Origin: Manihot esculenta
Taxonomy: Eukaryota > Streptophyta > Magnoliopsida > Malpighiales > Euphorbiaceae
Direction: 5' to 3'
Assembly: GCF_001659605.2 (NCBI RefSeq)
Contig: NC_035164.2
Location: forward strand, 12,884,906 to 12,948,905
Length of the DNA: 64,000 bases
Shown piece by piece: positions 1 through 14,232 of the stretch (positions within the stretch are counted from its first letter, which is position 1; each line of letters opens with the position of its first letter). Position numbers and translations under genes: made by a program. Below the pieces are notes generated by a model. The model saw only the letters and a program-made list of their open reading frames with translations. It was not told the origin of the DNA and did not search any database.

Positions 1-3000
1 TTCAAATGTTCAATTAAAAGAAAACATTTATTGTTCACTTTAATTAGTTTAAAGTCAAGAACATTGAAAAAGAAACGATAGGACGCAAAATAAACGTTAG
101 TGTCTGAACATTAAAAAAGAAATGATTGACGCAAAATAAATGATAGTGAGTTTCTTACCCTAAAATATTATACTTATACATTATAAACAAACTTGTTATC
201 TATTAGTAATCCTTTATTTAAATGTTCAATTAAAATAAAAATTTAATTGTTTACTTTAATTAGTTTGAAGTCATGAACATTAAAAAAGAAACGATGGAGC
301 GCAAAATAAACGACAGTACCTAAACATTAAAAAGGAAATATTGGTCGCAAAATAAACAACCGTACCTATCTTACCCCTAAATATTATACTCATACATTTT
401 AAACAAAATATAATAATTATTAGTAATTATTTATTCAAATATTCAATTAAAATAAAACTTGTTTAAGTAGTTTAAAGTCAAAAACATTAAAAACGAAACG
501 ATGGGCGCAAAATAAACGACAGTGCCTTACTTACCCCAAAATATTATACTCATACACTATAAATAATACTGTTATTTATTAATAATCATTTATTCCAATA
601 TTCAATTAAAATAAAACTTTAATCGTTCACTTTAATAGGTTTAAAGTCAAGAACATTAAAAAAGAAATAATCTGGTGCAAAATAAACGACAGTGCCTTTC
701 TTATCCCAAAATCTTATACTCATACATTATAAAGAAAATTGTTATTCATTTGTAATCATTTATTCAAATATTCAACTAAAATAAAACTTTAATTGTTCAT
801 TTTGTTTAGTTTAAAGTCAAGAACATTAAAAAAGAAATAATGCAGCGCAAAATAACCGACAATGTCTTTTTTACTCAAAATATTATACTTATACATTATA
901 AACAAACTTGTTATATATTACTAATCATTTATTCAAATGTTCAATTAAAAGAAAACATCAATTGTTCACTTTAATTAGTTTAAAGTCAAAAACATTGAAA
1001 AAGAAACGATAGGACGCAAAATAAACGATAGTGTCTGAACATTAAAAAAGAAATGATTGACGCAAAATAAATGATAGTGCGTTTCTTACCCTAAAATATT
1101 ATACTTATACGTTATAAACAAACTTGTTATCTATTAGTAATCATTTATTTAAATGTTCAATTAAAATAAAAATTTAATTGTTTACTTTAATTATTTTGAA
1201 GTCATGAACATTACAAAAGAAACGATGGAGCGCAAAATAAACGACAGTACCTAAACATTAAAAAGGAAATGATGGTCGCAAAATAAACAACCGTACCTAT
1301 CTTACCCCTAAATATTATACTCATACATTTTGTACAAAATATAATAATTATTAGTAATTATTTATTCAAATATTCAATTAAAATAAAACTTGTTTAATTA
1401 GTTTAAAGTCAAGAACATTAAAAAAGAAATGATGGGCGCAAAATAAACGACAGTGCCTTACTTACCCCAAAATATTATACTCATACACTCTAAATAAAAT
1501 TGTTATTTATTAGTAATCATTTATTCAAATATTCAACTAAAATAAAACTTTAATCGTTCACTTTAATAGGTTTAAAGTCAAGAACATTAAAAAAGAAATA
1601 ATCTGGTGCAAAATAAACGACAGTGCCTTTCTTACCCCAAAATTTTATACTCATACATTATAAAGAAAATTGTTATTCATTTGTAATCATTTATTCAAAT
1701 ATTCAACTAAAATAAAACTTTCATTTTTCATTTTATTTAGTTTAAAGTCAAGAACATTAAAAAATAAATAATGTAGCGCAAAATAAATGACAATGTCTTT
1801 TTTACTTAAAATAGTATACTTATACATTATAAACATACTTGTTATATATTACTAATCATTTATTCAAATGTTCAATTAAAAGAAAACATTTATTGTTCAC
1901 TTTAATTAGTTTAAAGTCAAGAACATTGAAAAAGAAACGATAGGACGCAAAATAAACGTTAGTGTCTGAACATTAAAAAAGAAATGATTGACGCAAAATA
2001 AATGATAGTGAGTTTCTTACCCTAAAATATTATACTTATACATTATAAACAAACTTGTTATCTATTAGTAATCCTTTATTTAAATGTTCAATTAAAATAA
2101 AAATTTAATTGTTTACTTTAATTAGTTTGAAGTCATGAACATTAAAAAAGAAACGATGGAGCGCAAAATAAACGACAGTACCTAAACATTAAAAAGGAAA
2201 TGTTGGTCGCAAAATAAACAACCGTACCTATCTTACCCCTAAATATTATACTCATACATTTTAAACAAAATATAATAATTATTAGTAATTATTTATTCAA
2301 ATATTCAATTAAAATAAAACTTGTTTAAGTAGTTTAAAGTCAAAAACATTAAAAACGAAACGATGGGCGCAAAATAAACGACAGTGCCTTACTTACCCCA
2401 AAATATTATACTCATACACTATAAATAATACTGTTATTTATTAATAATCATTTATTCCAATATTCAATTAAAATAAAACTTTAATCGTTCACTTTAATAG
2501 GTTTAAAGTCAAGAACATTAAAAAAGAAATAATCTGGTGCAAAATAAACGACAGTGCCTTTCTTATCCCAAAATCTTATACTCATACATTATAAAGAAAA
2601 TTGTTATTCATTTGTAATCATTTATTCAAATATTCAACTAAAATAAAACTTTAATTGTTCATTTTGTTTAGTTTAAAGTCAAGAACATTAAAAAAGAAAT
2701 AATGCAGCGCAAAATAACCGACAATGTCTTTTTTACTCAAAATATTATACTTATACATTATAAACAAACTTGTTATATATTACTAATCATTTATTCAAAT
2801 GTTCAATTAAAAGAAAACATCAATTGTTCACTTTAATTAGTTTAAAGTCAAAAACATTGAAAAAGAAACGATAGGACGCAAAATAAACGATAGTGTCTGA
2901 ACATTAAAAAAGAAATGATTGACGCAAAATAAATGATAGTGCGTTTCTTACCCTAAAATATTATACTTATACGTTATAAACAAACTTGTTATCTATTAGT

Positions 3001-6000
3001 AATCATTTATTTAAATGTTCAATTAAAATAAAAATTTAATTGTTTACTTTAATTAGTTTGAAGTCATGAACATTAAAAAAGAAACGATGGAGCGCAAAAT
3101 AAACGACAGTACCTAAACATTAAAAAGGAAATGATGGTCGCAAAATAAACAACCGTACCTATCTTACCCCTAAATATTATACTCATACATTTTGAACAAA
3201 ATATAATAATTATTAGTAATTATTTATTCAAATATTCAATTAAAATAAAACTTGTTTAATTAGTTTAAAGTCAAGAACATTAAAAAAGAAACGATGGGCG
3301 CAAAATAAACGACAGTGCCTTACTTACCCCAAAATATTATACTCATACACTCTAAATAAAATTGTTATTTATTAGTAATCATTTATTCAAATATTCAACT
3401 AAAATAAAACTTTAATCGTTCACTTTAATAGGTTTAAAGTCAAGAACATTAAAAAAGAAATAATCTGGTGCAAAATAAACGACAGTGCCTTTCTTACCCC
3501 AAAATTTTATACTCATACATTATAAAGAAAATTGTTATTCATTTGTAATCATTTATTCAAATATTCAACTAAAATAAAACTTTAATTGTTCATTTTATTT
3601 AGTTTAAAGTCAAGAACATTAAAAAATAAATAATGTAGCGCAAAATAAATGACAATGTCTTTTTTACTCAAAATAGTATACTTATACATTATAAACAAAC
3701 TTGTTATATATTACTAATCATTTATTCAAATGTTCAATTAAAAGAAAACATTAATTGTTCACTTTAATTAGTTTAAAGTCAAAAACATTGAAAAAGAAAC
3801 GATAGGACGCAAAATAAACGTTAGTGTCTGAACATTAAAAAAGAAATGATTGGCGCAAAATAAATAATAGTGCGTTTCTTACCCTAAAATATTATACTTA
3901 TACTTTATAAACAAACTTGTTATCTATTAGTAATCATTTATTTAAATGTTCAATTAAAATAAAAATTTAATTGTTTACTTTAATTAGTTTGAAGTCATGA
4001 ACATTAAAAAAGAAACGATGGAGCGCAAAATAAACGACAGTACCTAAACATTAAAAAGGAAATGATGGTCGCAAAATAAACAACCGTACCTATCTTACCC
4101 CTAAATATTATACTCATACATTTTGAACAAAATATAATAATTATTAGTAATTATTTATTCAAATATTCAATTAAAATAAAACTTGTTTAATTAGTTTAAA
4201 GTCAAGAACATTAAAAAAGAAACGATGGGCGCAAAATAAACGACAGTGCCTTACTTACCCCAAAATATTATACTCATACACTATAAATAAAATTGTTATT
4301 TATTAGTAATCATTTATTCAAATATTCAACTAAAATAAAACTTTAATCGTTCACTTTAATAGGTTTAAAGTCAAGAACATTAAAAAAGAAATAATCTGGT
4401 GCAAAATAAACCAAAGTGCCTTTTTTAACCCAAAATCTTATACTCATACATTATAAAGAAAATTGTTATTCATTTGTAATCATTTATTCAAATATTCAAC
4501 TAAAATAAAACTTTAATTGTTCATTTTGTTTAGTTTAAAGTCAAGAACATTAAAAAAGAAATAATGCAGCGCAAAATAACCGACAATGTCTTTTTTACTC
4601 AAAATATTATACTTATACATTATAAACAAACTTGTTATATATTACTAATCATTTATTCAAATGTTCAATTAAAAGAAAACATTAATTGTTCACTTTAATT
4701 AGTTTAAAGTCAAGAACATTGAAAAAGAAACGATAGGACGCAAAATAAACGATAGTGTCTGAACATTAAAAATGAAATGATTGACGCAAAATAAATGATA
4801 GTGCGTTTCTTACCCTAAAATATTATACTTATACGTTATAAAAAAACTTGTTATCTATTAGTAATCATTTATTTAAATGTTCAAATAAAATAAAAATTTA
4901 ATTGTTTACTTTAATTAGTTTGAAGTCATGAACATTAAAAAAGAAACGATGGAGCGCAAAATAAACGACAGTACCTAAACATTAAAAAGGAAATGATGGT
5001 CGCAAAATAAACAACCGTACCTATCTTACCCCTAAATATTATACTCATACATTTTGAACAAAATATAATAATTATTAGTAATTATTTATTCAAATATTCA
5101 ATTAAAATAAAACTTGTTTAATTAGTTTAAAGTCAAGAACATTAAAAAAGAAACGATGGGCGCAAAATAAACGACAGTGCCTTACTTACCCCAAAATATT
5201 ATACTCATACACTATAAATAAAATTGTTATTTATTAGTAATCATTTATTCAAATATTCAACTAAAATAAAACTTTAATCGTTCACTTTAATAGGTTTAAA
5301 GTCAAGAACATTAAAAAAGAAATAATCTGGTGCAAAATAAACGAAAGTGCCTTTCTTAACCCAAAATCTTATACTCATACATTATAAAGAAAATTGTTAT
5401 TCATTTGTAATCATTTATTCAAATATTCAACTAAAATAAAACTTTAATTGTTCATTTTGTTTAGTTTAAAGTCAAGAACATTAAAAAAGAAATAATGCAG
5501 CGCAAAATAACCGACAATGTCTTTTTTACTCAAAATATTATACTTATACATTATAAACAAACTTGTTATATATTACTAATGATTTATTCAAATGTTCAAT
5601 TAAAAGAAAACATTAATTGTTCACTTTAATTAGTTTAAAGTCAAGAACATTGAAAAAGAAACGATAGGACGCAAAATAAACGATAGTGTCTGAACATTAA
5701 AAATGAAATGATTGACGCAAAATAAATGATAGTGCGTTTCTTACCCTAAAATATTATACTTATACGTTATAAAAAAACTTGTTATCTATTAGTAAACATT
5801 TATTTAAATGTTCAAATAAAATAAAAATTTAATTGTTTACTTTAATTAGTTTGAAGTCATGAACATTAAAAAAGAAACGATGGAGCGCAAAATAAACGAC
5901 AGTACCTAAACATTAAAAAGGAAATGATGGTCGCAAAATAAACAACCGTACCTATCTTACCCCTAAATATTATACTCATACATTTTGAACAAAATATAAT

Positions 6001-9000
6001 AATTATTAGTAATTATTTATTCAAATATTCAATTAAAATAAAACTTGTTTAATTAGTTTAAAGTCAAGAACATTAAAAAAGAAATGATGGGCGCAAAATA
6101 AACGACAGTGTCTTACTTACCCCAAAATATTATACTCATACACTATAAATAAAATTGATATTTATTAGTAATCATTTATTCAAATATTCAACTAAAATAA
6201 AACTTTAATCGCTCACTTTAATAGGTTTAAAGTCAAGAACATTAAAAAAGAAATAATCTGGTGCAAAATAAACGACAGTGCCTTTCTTACCCCAAAATTT
6301 TATACTCATACATTATAAAGAAAATTGTTATTCATTTGTAATCATTTATTCAAATATTCAACTAAAATAAAACTTTAATTGTTCATTTTATTTAGTTTAA
6401 AGTCAAGAACATTAAAAAATAAATAATGTAGCGCAAAATAAATGACAATGTCTTTTTTACTCAAAATAGTATACTTATACATTATAAACAAACTTGTTAT
6501 ATATTACTAATCATTTATTCAAATGTTCAATTAAAAGAAAACATTAATTGTTCACTTTAATTAGTTTAAAGTCAAAAACATTGAAAAAGAAACGATAGGA
6601 CGCAAAATAAACGTTAGTGTCTGAACATTAAAAAAGAAATGATTGGCGCAAAATAAATGATAGTGCGTTTCTTACCCTAAAATATTATACTTATACTTTA
6701 TAAACAAACTTGTTATCTATTAGTAATCATTTATTCAAATGTTCAATTAAAATAAAAATTTAATTGTTTACTTTAATTAGTTTGAAGTCATGAACATTAA
6801 AAAAGAAACGATGGAGCGCAAAATAAACGACAGTACCTAAACATTAAAAAGGAAATGATGGTCGCAAAATAAACAACCGTACCTATCTTACCCCTAAATA
6901 TTATACTCATACATTTTGAACAAAATATAATAATTATTAGTAATTATTTATTCAAATATTCAATTAAAATAAAACTTGTTTAATTAGTTTAAAGTCAAGA
7001 ACATTAAAAAAGAAACGATGGGCGCAAAATAAACGACAGTGCCTTACTTACCCCAAAATATTATACTCATACACTATAAATAAAATTGTTATTTATTAGT
7101 AATCATTTATTCAAATATTCAACTAAAATAAAAGTTTAATCGTTCACTTTAATAGGTTTAAAGTCAAGAACATTAAAAAAGAAATAATCTGGTGCAAAAT
7201 AAACGACAGTGCCTTTCTTACCCCAAAATTTTATACTCATACATTATAAAGAAAATTGTTATTCATTTGTAATCATTTATTCAAATATTCAACTAAAATA
7301 AAACTTTAATTGTTCATTTTATTTAGTTTAAAGTCAAGAACATTAAAAAATAAATAATGTAGCGCAAAATAAATGACAATGTCTTTTTTACTCAAAATAG
7401 TATACTTATACATTATAAACAAACTTGTTATATATTACTAATCATTTATTCAAATGTTCAATTAAAAGAAAACATTAATTGTCACTTTAATTAGTTTAAA
7501 GTCAAAAACATTGAAAAAGAAACGATAGGACGGAAAATAAACGTTAGTGTCTGAACATTAAAAAAGAAATGATTGGCGCAAAATAAATGATAGTGCGTTA
7601 CTTACCCTAAAATATTATACTTATACATTATAAACAAACTTGTTATCTATTAGTAATCATTTATTTAAATGTTCAATTAAAATAAAAATTTAATTGTTTA
7701 CTTTAATTAGTTTGAAGTCATGAACATTAAAAAAGAAACGATGGAGCGCAAAATAAACGACAGTACCTAAACATTGAAAAGGAAATGATGGTCGCAAAAT
7801 AAACAACCGTACCTATCTTACCCATAAATATTATACTCATACATTTTGAACAAAATATAATAATTATTAGTAATTATTTATTCAAATATTCAATTAAAAT
7901 AAAACTTGTTTAATTAGTTTAAAGTCAAGAACATTAAAACAGAAACGATGGGCGCAAAATAAACGACAGTGCCTTACTTACCCCAAAATATTATACTCAT
8001 ACACTATAAATAAAATTGTTATTTATTAGTAATCATTTATTCAAATATTCAACTAAAATAAAAGTTTAATCGTTCACTTTAATAGGTTTAAAGTCAAGAA
8101 CATTAAAAAAGAAATAATCTGGTGCAAAATAAACGACAGTGGCTTTCTTACCCCAAAATTTTATACTCATACATTATAAAGAAAATTGTTATTCATTTGT
8201 AATCATTTATTCAAATATTCAACTAAAATAAAACTTTAATTGTTCATTTTGTTTAGTTTAAAGTCAAGAACATTAAAAAAGAAATAATGCAGCGCAAAAT
8301 AACCGACAATGTCTTTTTTACTCAAAATATTATACTTATACATTATAAACAAACTTGTTATATATTACTAATCATTTATTCAAATGTTCAATTAAATGAA
8401 AACATTAATTGATCACTTTAATTAGTTTAAAGACAAGAACATTGAAAAAGAAACGATAGGACGCAAAATAAACGATAGTGTCTGAACATTAAAAAAGAAA
8501 TGATTGACGCAAAATAAATGATAGTGCGTTTCTTACCCTAAAATATTATACTTATACGTTATAAACAAACTTGTTATCTATTAGTAATCATTTATTTAAA
8601 TGTTCAATTAAAATAAAAATTTAATTGTTTACTTTAATTAGTTTGAAGTCATGAACATTAAAAAAGAAACGATGGAGCGCAAAATAAACGACAGTACCTA
8701 AACATTAAAAAGGAAATGATGGTCGCAAAATAAACAACCGTACCTATCTTACCCCTAAATATTATACTCATACATTTTGAACAAAATATAATAATTATTA
8801 GTAATTATTTATTCAAATATTCAATTAAAATAAAACTTGTTTAATTAGTTTAAAGTCAAGAACATTAAAAAAGAAACGATGGGCGCAAAATAAACGACAG
8901 TGCCTTACTTACCCCAAAATATTATACTCATACACTATAAATAAAATTGTTATTTATTAGTAATCATTTATTCAAATATTCAACTAAAATAAAACTTTAA

Positions 9001-10240
9001 TCGTTCACTTTAATAGGTTTAAAGTCAAGAACATTAAAAAAGAAATAATCTGGTGCAAAATAAACGAAAGTGCCTTTCTTAACCCAAAATCTTATACTCA
9101 TACATTATAAAGAAAATTGTTATTCATTTGTAATCATTTATTCAAATATTCAACTAAAATAAAACTTTAATTGTTCATTTTGTTTAGTTTAAAGTCAAGA
9201 ACATTAAAAAAGAAATAATGCAGCGCAAAATAACCGACAATGTCTTTTTTACTCAAAATATTATACTTATACATTATAAACAAACTTGTTATATATTACT
9301 AATGATTTATTCAAATGTTCAATTAAAAGAAAACATTAATTGTTCACTTTAATTAGTTTAAAGTCAAGAACATTGAAAAAGAAACGATAGGACGCAAAAT
9401 AAACGATAGTGTCTGAACATTAAAAATGAAATGATTGACGCAAAATAAATGATAGTGCGTTTCTTACCCTAAAATATTATACTTATACGTTATAAAAAAA
9501 CTTGTTATCTATTAGTAATCATTTATTTAAATGTTCAAATAAAATAAAAATTTAATTGTTTACTTTAATTAGTTTGAAGTCATGAACATTAAAAAAGAAA
9601 CGATGGAGCGCAAAATAAACGACAGTACCTAAACATTAAAAAGGAAATGATGGTCGCAAAATAAACAACCGTACCTATCTTACCCCTAAATATTATACTC
9701 ATACATTTTGAACAAAATATAATAATTATTAGTAATTATTTATTCAAATATTCAATTAAAATAAAACTTGTTTAATTAGTTTAAAGTCAAGAACATTAAA
9801 AAAGAAATGATGGGCGCAAAATAAACGACAGTGCCTTACTTACCCCAAAATATTATACTCATACACTATAAATAAAATTGATATTTATTAGTAATCATTT
9901 ATTCAAATATTCAACTAAAATAAAACTTTAATCGCTCACTTTAATAGGTTTAAAGTCAAGAACATTAAAAAAGAAATAATCTGGTGCAAAATAAACGACA
10001 GTGCCTTTCTTACCCCAAAATTTTATACTCATACATTATAAAGAAAATTGTTATTCATTTGTAATCATTTATTCAAATATTCAACTAAAATAAAACTTTA
10101 ATTGTTCATTTTATTTAGTTTAAAGTCAAGAACATTAAAAAATAAATAATGTAGCGCAAAATAAATGACAATGTCTTTTTTATTCAAAATAGTATACTTA
10201 TACATTATAAACAAACTTGTTATATATTACTAATCATTTA
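1..10240. repeat. Satellite array, 931-bp five-monomer HOR, 11 copies
   Basis: Tandem AT-rich satellite without coding capacity. Using the phase marker TTCAAATGTTCAATTAAAAG, copies start at 1, 932, 1863, 2794, 3725, 4656, 5587, 6518, 7449, 8379 and 9310; the spacing is 931 bp throughout except for one 930-bp copy (7449-8378, one T lost near 7480). Each copy holds five related monomers: A (216), B (217), C (159), D (170) and E (169 bp). A and B are long because they carry an internal ~47-bp tandem duplication of the GCGCAAAATAAACGACAGTG box region. C lacks about 11 bp of the TTTAATCGTTCAC segment. The left edge lies outside the window. I see nothing else in this stretch. Confidence 0.95.
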
Positions 10241-13200
10241 TTCAAATGTTCAATTAAAAGAAAACATTAATTGTTCACTTTAATTAGTTTAAAGTCAAGA
10301 ACATTGAAAAAGAAACGATAGGACGCAAAATAAACGTTAGTGTCTGAACATTAAAAAAGAAATGATTGGCGCAAAATAAATGATAGTGCGTTTCTTACCC
10401 TAAAATATTATACTTATACATTATAAACAAACTTGTTATCTATTAGTAATCATTTATTTAAATGTTCAATTAAAATAAAAATTTAATTGTTTACATTAAT
10501 TAGTTTGAAGTCATGAACATTAAAAAAGAAACGATCGAGCGCAAAATAAACGACAGTACCTAAACATTAAAAAGGAAATGATGGTCGCAAAATAAACAAC
10601 TGTACCTATCTTACCCCTAAATATTATACTCATACATTTTGAACAAAATATAATAATTATTAGTAATTATTTATTCAAATATTCAATTAAAATAAAACTT
10701 GTTTAATTAGTTTAAAGTCAAGAACATTAAAAAAGAAACGATGGGCGCAAAATAAACGACAGTGCCTTACTTACCCCAAAATATTATACTCATACACTAT
10801 AAATAAAATTGTTATTTATTAGTAATCATTTAAAGTCAAGAACATTAAAAAAGAAATAATGTAGCGCAAAATAAACGACAATGTCTTTTTTACTCAAAAT
10901 ATTATACTTATAGATTATAAACAAACTTGTTATATATTACTAATCATTTATTCAAATGTTCAATTAAAAGAAAACATTTATTGTTCACTTTAATTAGTTT
11001 AAAGTCAAGAACATTGAAAAAGAAACGATAGGACGCAAAATAAACGTCAGTGTCTGAACATTAAAAAAGAAATGATTGACGCAAAATAAATGATCGTGAG
11101 TTTCTTACCCTAAAATATTATACTTATACATTATAAACAAACTTGTTATCTATTAGTAATCATTTATTTAAATGTTTAATTAAAATAAAAATTTAATTGT
11201 TTACTTTAATTAGTTTGAAGTCATGAACATTAAAAAAGAAACGATGGAGCGCAAAATAAACGACAGTACCTAAACATTAAAAAGGAAATGATGGTCGCAA
11301 AATAAACAACCGTACCTATCTTACCCCTAAATATTATACTCATACATTTTAAACAAAATATAATAATTATTAGTAATTATTTATTCAAATATTCAATTAA
11401 AATAAAACTTGTATAATTAGTTTAAAGTCAAGAACATTAAAAAAGAAACGATGGGCGCAAAATAAACGAGAGTGCCTTACTTACCCCAAAATATTATACT
11501 CATACACTATAAATAAAATTGTTATTTATTAGTAATCATTTATTCAAATATTCAACTAAAATAAAACTTTAATTGTTCACTTTAATAGGTTTAAAGTCAA
11601 GAACATTAAAAAAGAAATAATCTGATGCAAAATAAACGAAAGTGCCTTTCTTATCCCAAAATCTTATACTCATACATTATAAAGAAAATTGTTATTCATT
11701 TGTAATCATTTATTCAAATATTCAACTAAAATAAAACTTTAATTGTTCATTTTGTTTAGTTTAAAGTCAATAACATTAAAAAAGAAATAATGCAGCGCAA
11801 AATAACCGACAATGTCTTTTTTACTCAAAATATTATACTTATACATTATAAACAAACTTGTTATATATTACTAATCATTTATTCAAATGTTCAATTAAAA
11901 GAAAACATTAATTGTTCACTTTAATTAGTTTAAAGTCAAGAACATTGAAAAAGAAACGATAGGACGCAAAATAAACGATAGTGTCTGAACATTAAAAAAG
12001 AAATGATTGACGCAAAATAAATGATAGTGCGTTTCTTACCCTAAAATATTACACTTATACGTTATAAACAAACTTGTTATCTATTAGTAATCATTTATTT
12101 AAATGTTCAATTAAAATAAAAATTTAATTGTTTACTTTAATTAGTTTGAAGTCATGAACATTAAAAAAGAAACGATGGAGCGCAAAATAAACGACAGTAC
12201 CTAAACATTAAAAAGGAAATGATGGTCGCAAAATAAACAACCGTACCTATCTTACCCCTAAATATTATACTCATACATTTTGAACAAAATATAATAATTA
12301 TTAGTAATTATTTATTCAAATATTCAATTAAAATAAAACTTGTTTAATTAGTTTAAAGTCAAGAACATTAAAAAAGAAACGATGGGCGCAAAATAAACGA
12401 CAGTGCCTTACTTACCCCAAAATATTATACTCATACACTATAAATAAAATTGTTATTTATTAGTAATCATTTAAAGTCAAGAACATTAAAAAACAAATAA
12501 TGTAGCGCAAAATAAACGACAATGTCTTTTTTACTCAAAATATTATACTTATACATTATAAACAAACTTGTTATATATTACTAATCATTTATTCAAATGT
12601 TCAATTAAAAGAAAACATTTATTGTTCACTTTAATTAGTTTAAAGTCAAGAACATTGAAAAAGAAACGATAGGACGCAAAATAAACGTCAGTGTCTGAAC
12701 ATTAAAAAAGAAATGATTGACGCAAAATAAATGATCGTGAGTTTCTTACCCTAAAATATTATACTTATACATTATAAACAAACTTGTTATCTATTAGTAA
12801 TCATTTATTTAAATGTTTAATTAAAATAAAAATTTAATTGTTTACTTTAATTAGTTTGAAGTTATGAACATTAAAAAAGAAACGATGGAGCGCAAAATAA
12901 ACGACAGTACCTAAACATTAAAAAGGAAATGATGGTCGCAAAATAAACAACCGTACCTATCTTACCCCTAAATATTATACTCATACATTTTAAACAAAAT
13001 ATAATAATTATTAGTAATTATTTATTCAAATATTCAATTAAAATAAAACTTGTATAATTAGTTTAAAGTCAAGAACATTAAAAAAGAAACGATGGGCGCA
13101 AAATAAACGAGAGTGCCTTACTTACCCCAAAATATTATACTCATACACTATAAATAAAATTGTTATTTATTAGTAATCATTTATTCAAATATTCAACTAA

Positions 13201-14232
13201 AATAAAACTTTAATTGTTCACTTTAATAGGTTTAAACTCAAGAACATTAAAAAAGAAATAATCTGATGCAAAATAAATGAAAGTGCCTTTCTTATCCCAA
13301 AATCTTATACTCATACATTATAAAGAAAATTGTTATTCATTTGTAATCATTTATTCAAATATTCAACTAAAATAAAACTTTAATTGTTCATTTTGTTTAG
13401 TTTAAAGTCAATAACATTAAAAAAGAAATAATGCAGCGCAAAATAACCGACAATGTCTTTTTTACTCAAAATATTATACTTATACATTATAAACAAACTT
13501 GTTATATATTACTAATCATTTATTCAAATGTTCAATTAAAAGAAAACATTAATTGTTCACTTTAATTAGTTTAAAGTCAAGAACATTGAAAAAGAAACGA
13601 TAGGACGCAAAATAAACGATAGTGTCTGAACATTAAAAAAGAAATGATTGACGCAAAATAAATGATAGTGCGTTTCTTACCCTAAAATATTATACTTATA
13701 CGTTATAAACAAACTTGTTATCTATTAGTAATCATTTATTTAAATGTTCAATTAAAATAAAAATTTAATTGTTTACTTTAATTAGTTTGAAGTCATGAAC
13801 ATTAAAAAAGAAACGATGGAGCGCAAAATAAACGACAGTACCTAAACATTAAAAAGGAAATGATGGTCGCAAAATAAACAACCGTACCTATCTTACCCCT
13901 AAATATTATACTCATACATTTTGAACAAAATATAATAATTATTAGTAATTATTTATTCAAATATTCAATTAAAATAAAACTTGTTTAATTAGTTTAAAGT
14001 CAAGAACATTAAAAAAGAAACGATGGGCGCAAAATAAACGACAGTGCCTTACTTACCCCAAAATATTATACTCATACACTATAAATAAAATTGTTATTTA
14101 TTAGTAATCATTTAAAGTCAAGAACATTAAAAAACAAATAATGTAGCGCAAAATAAACGACAATGTCTTTTTTACTCAAAATATTATACTTATACATTAT
14201 AAACAAACTTGTTATATATTACTAATCATTTA
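10241..14232. repeat. Satellite array, alternating 710/931-bp HOR (1641-bp period)
   Basis: The same satellite, but units alternate in length: 710 (10241), 931 (10951), 710 (11882), 931 (12592), 710 (13523). The 710-bp unit is the 931-bp unit minus 221 bp. In it the D monomer and the first ~50 bp of E are gone, and the sequence passes from AGTAATCATTT directly to AAAGTCAAGAACATT (for example at about 10830). The 710+931 pair gives a 1641-bp period, visible twice (10951-12591 and 12592-14232) with near-identical copies. Confidence 0.9.
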
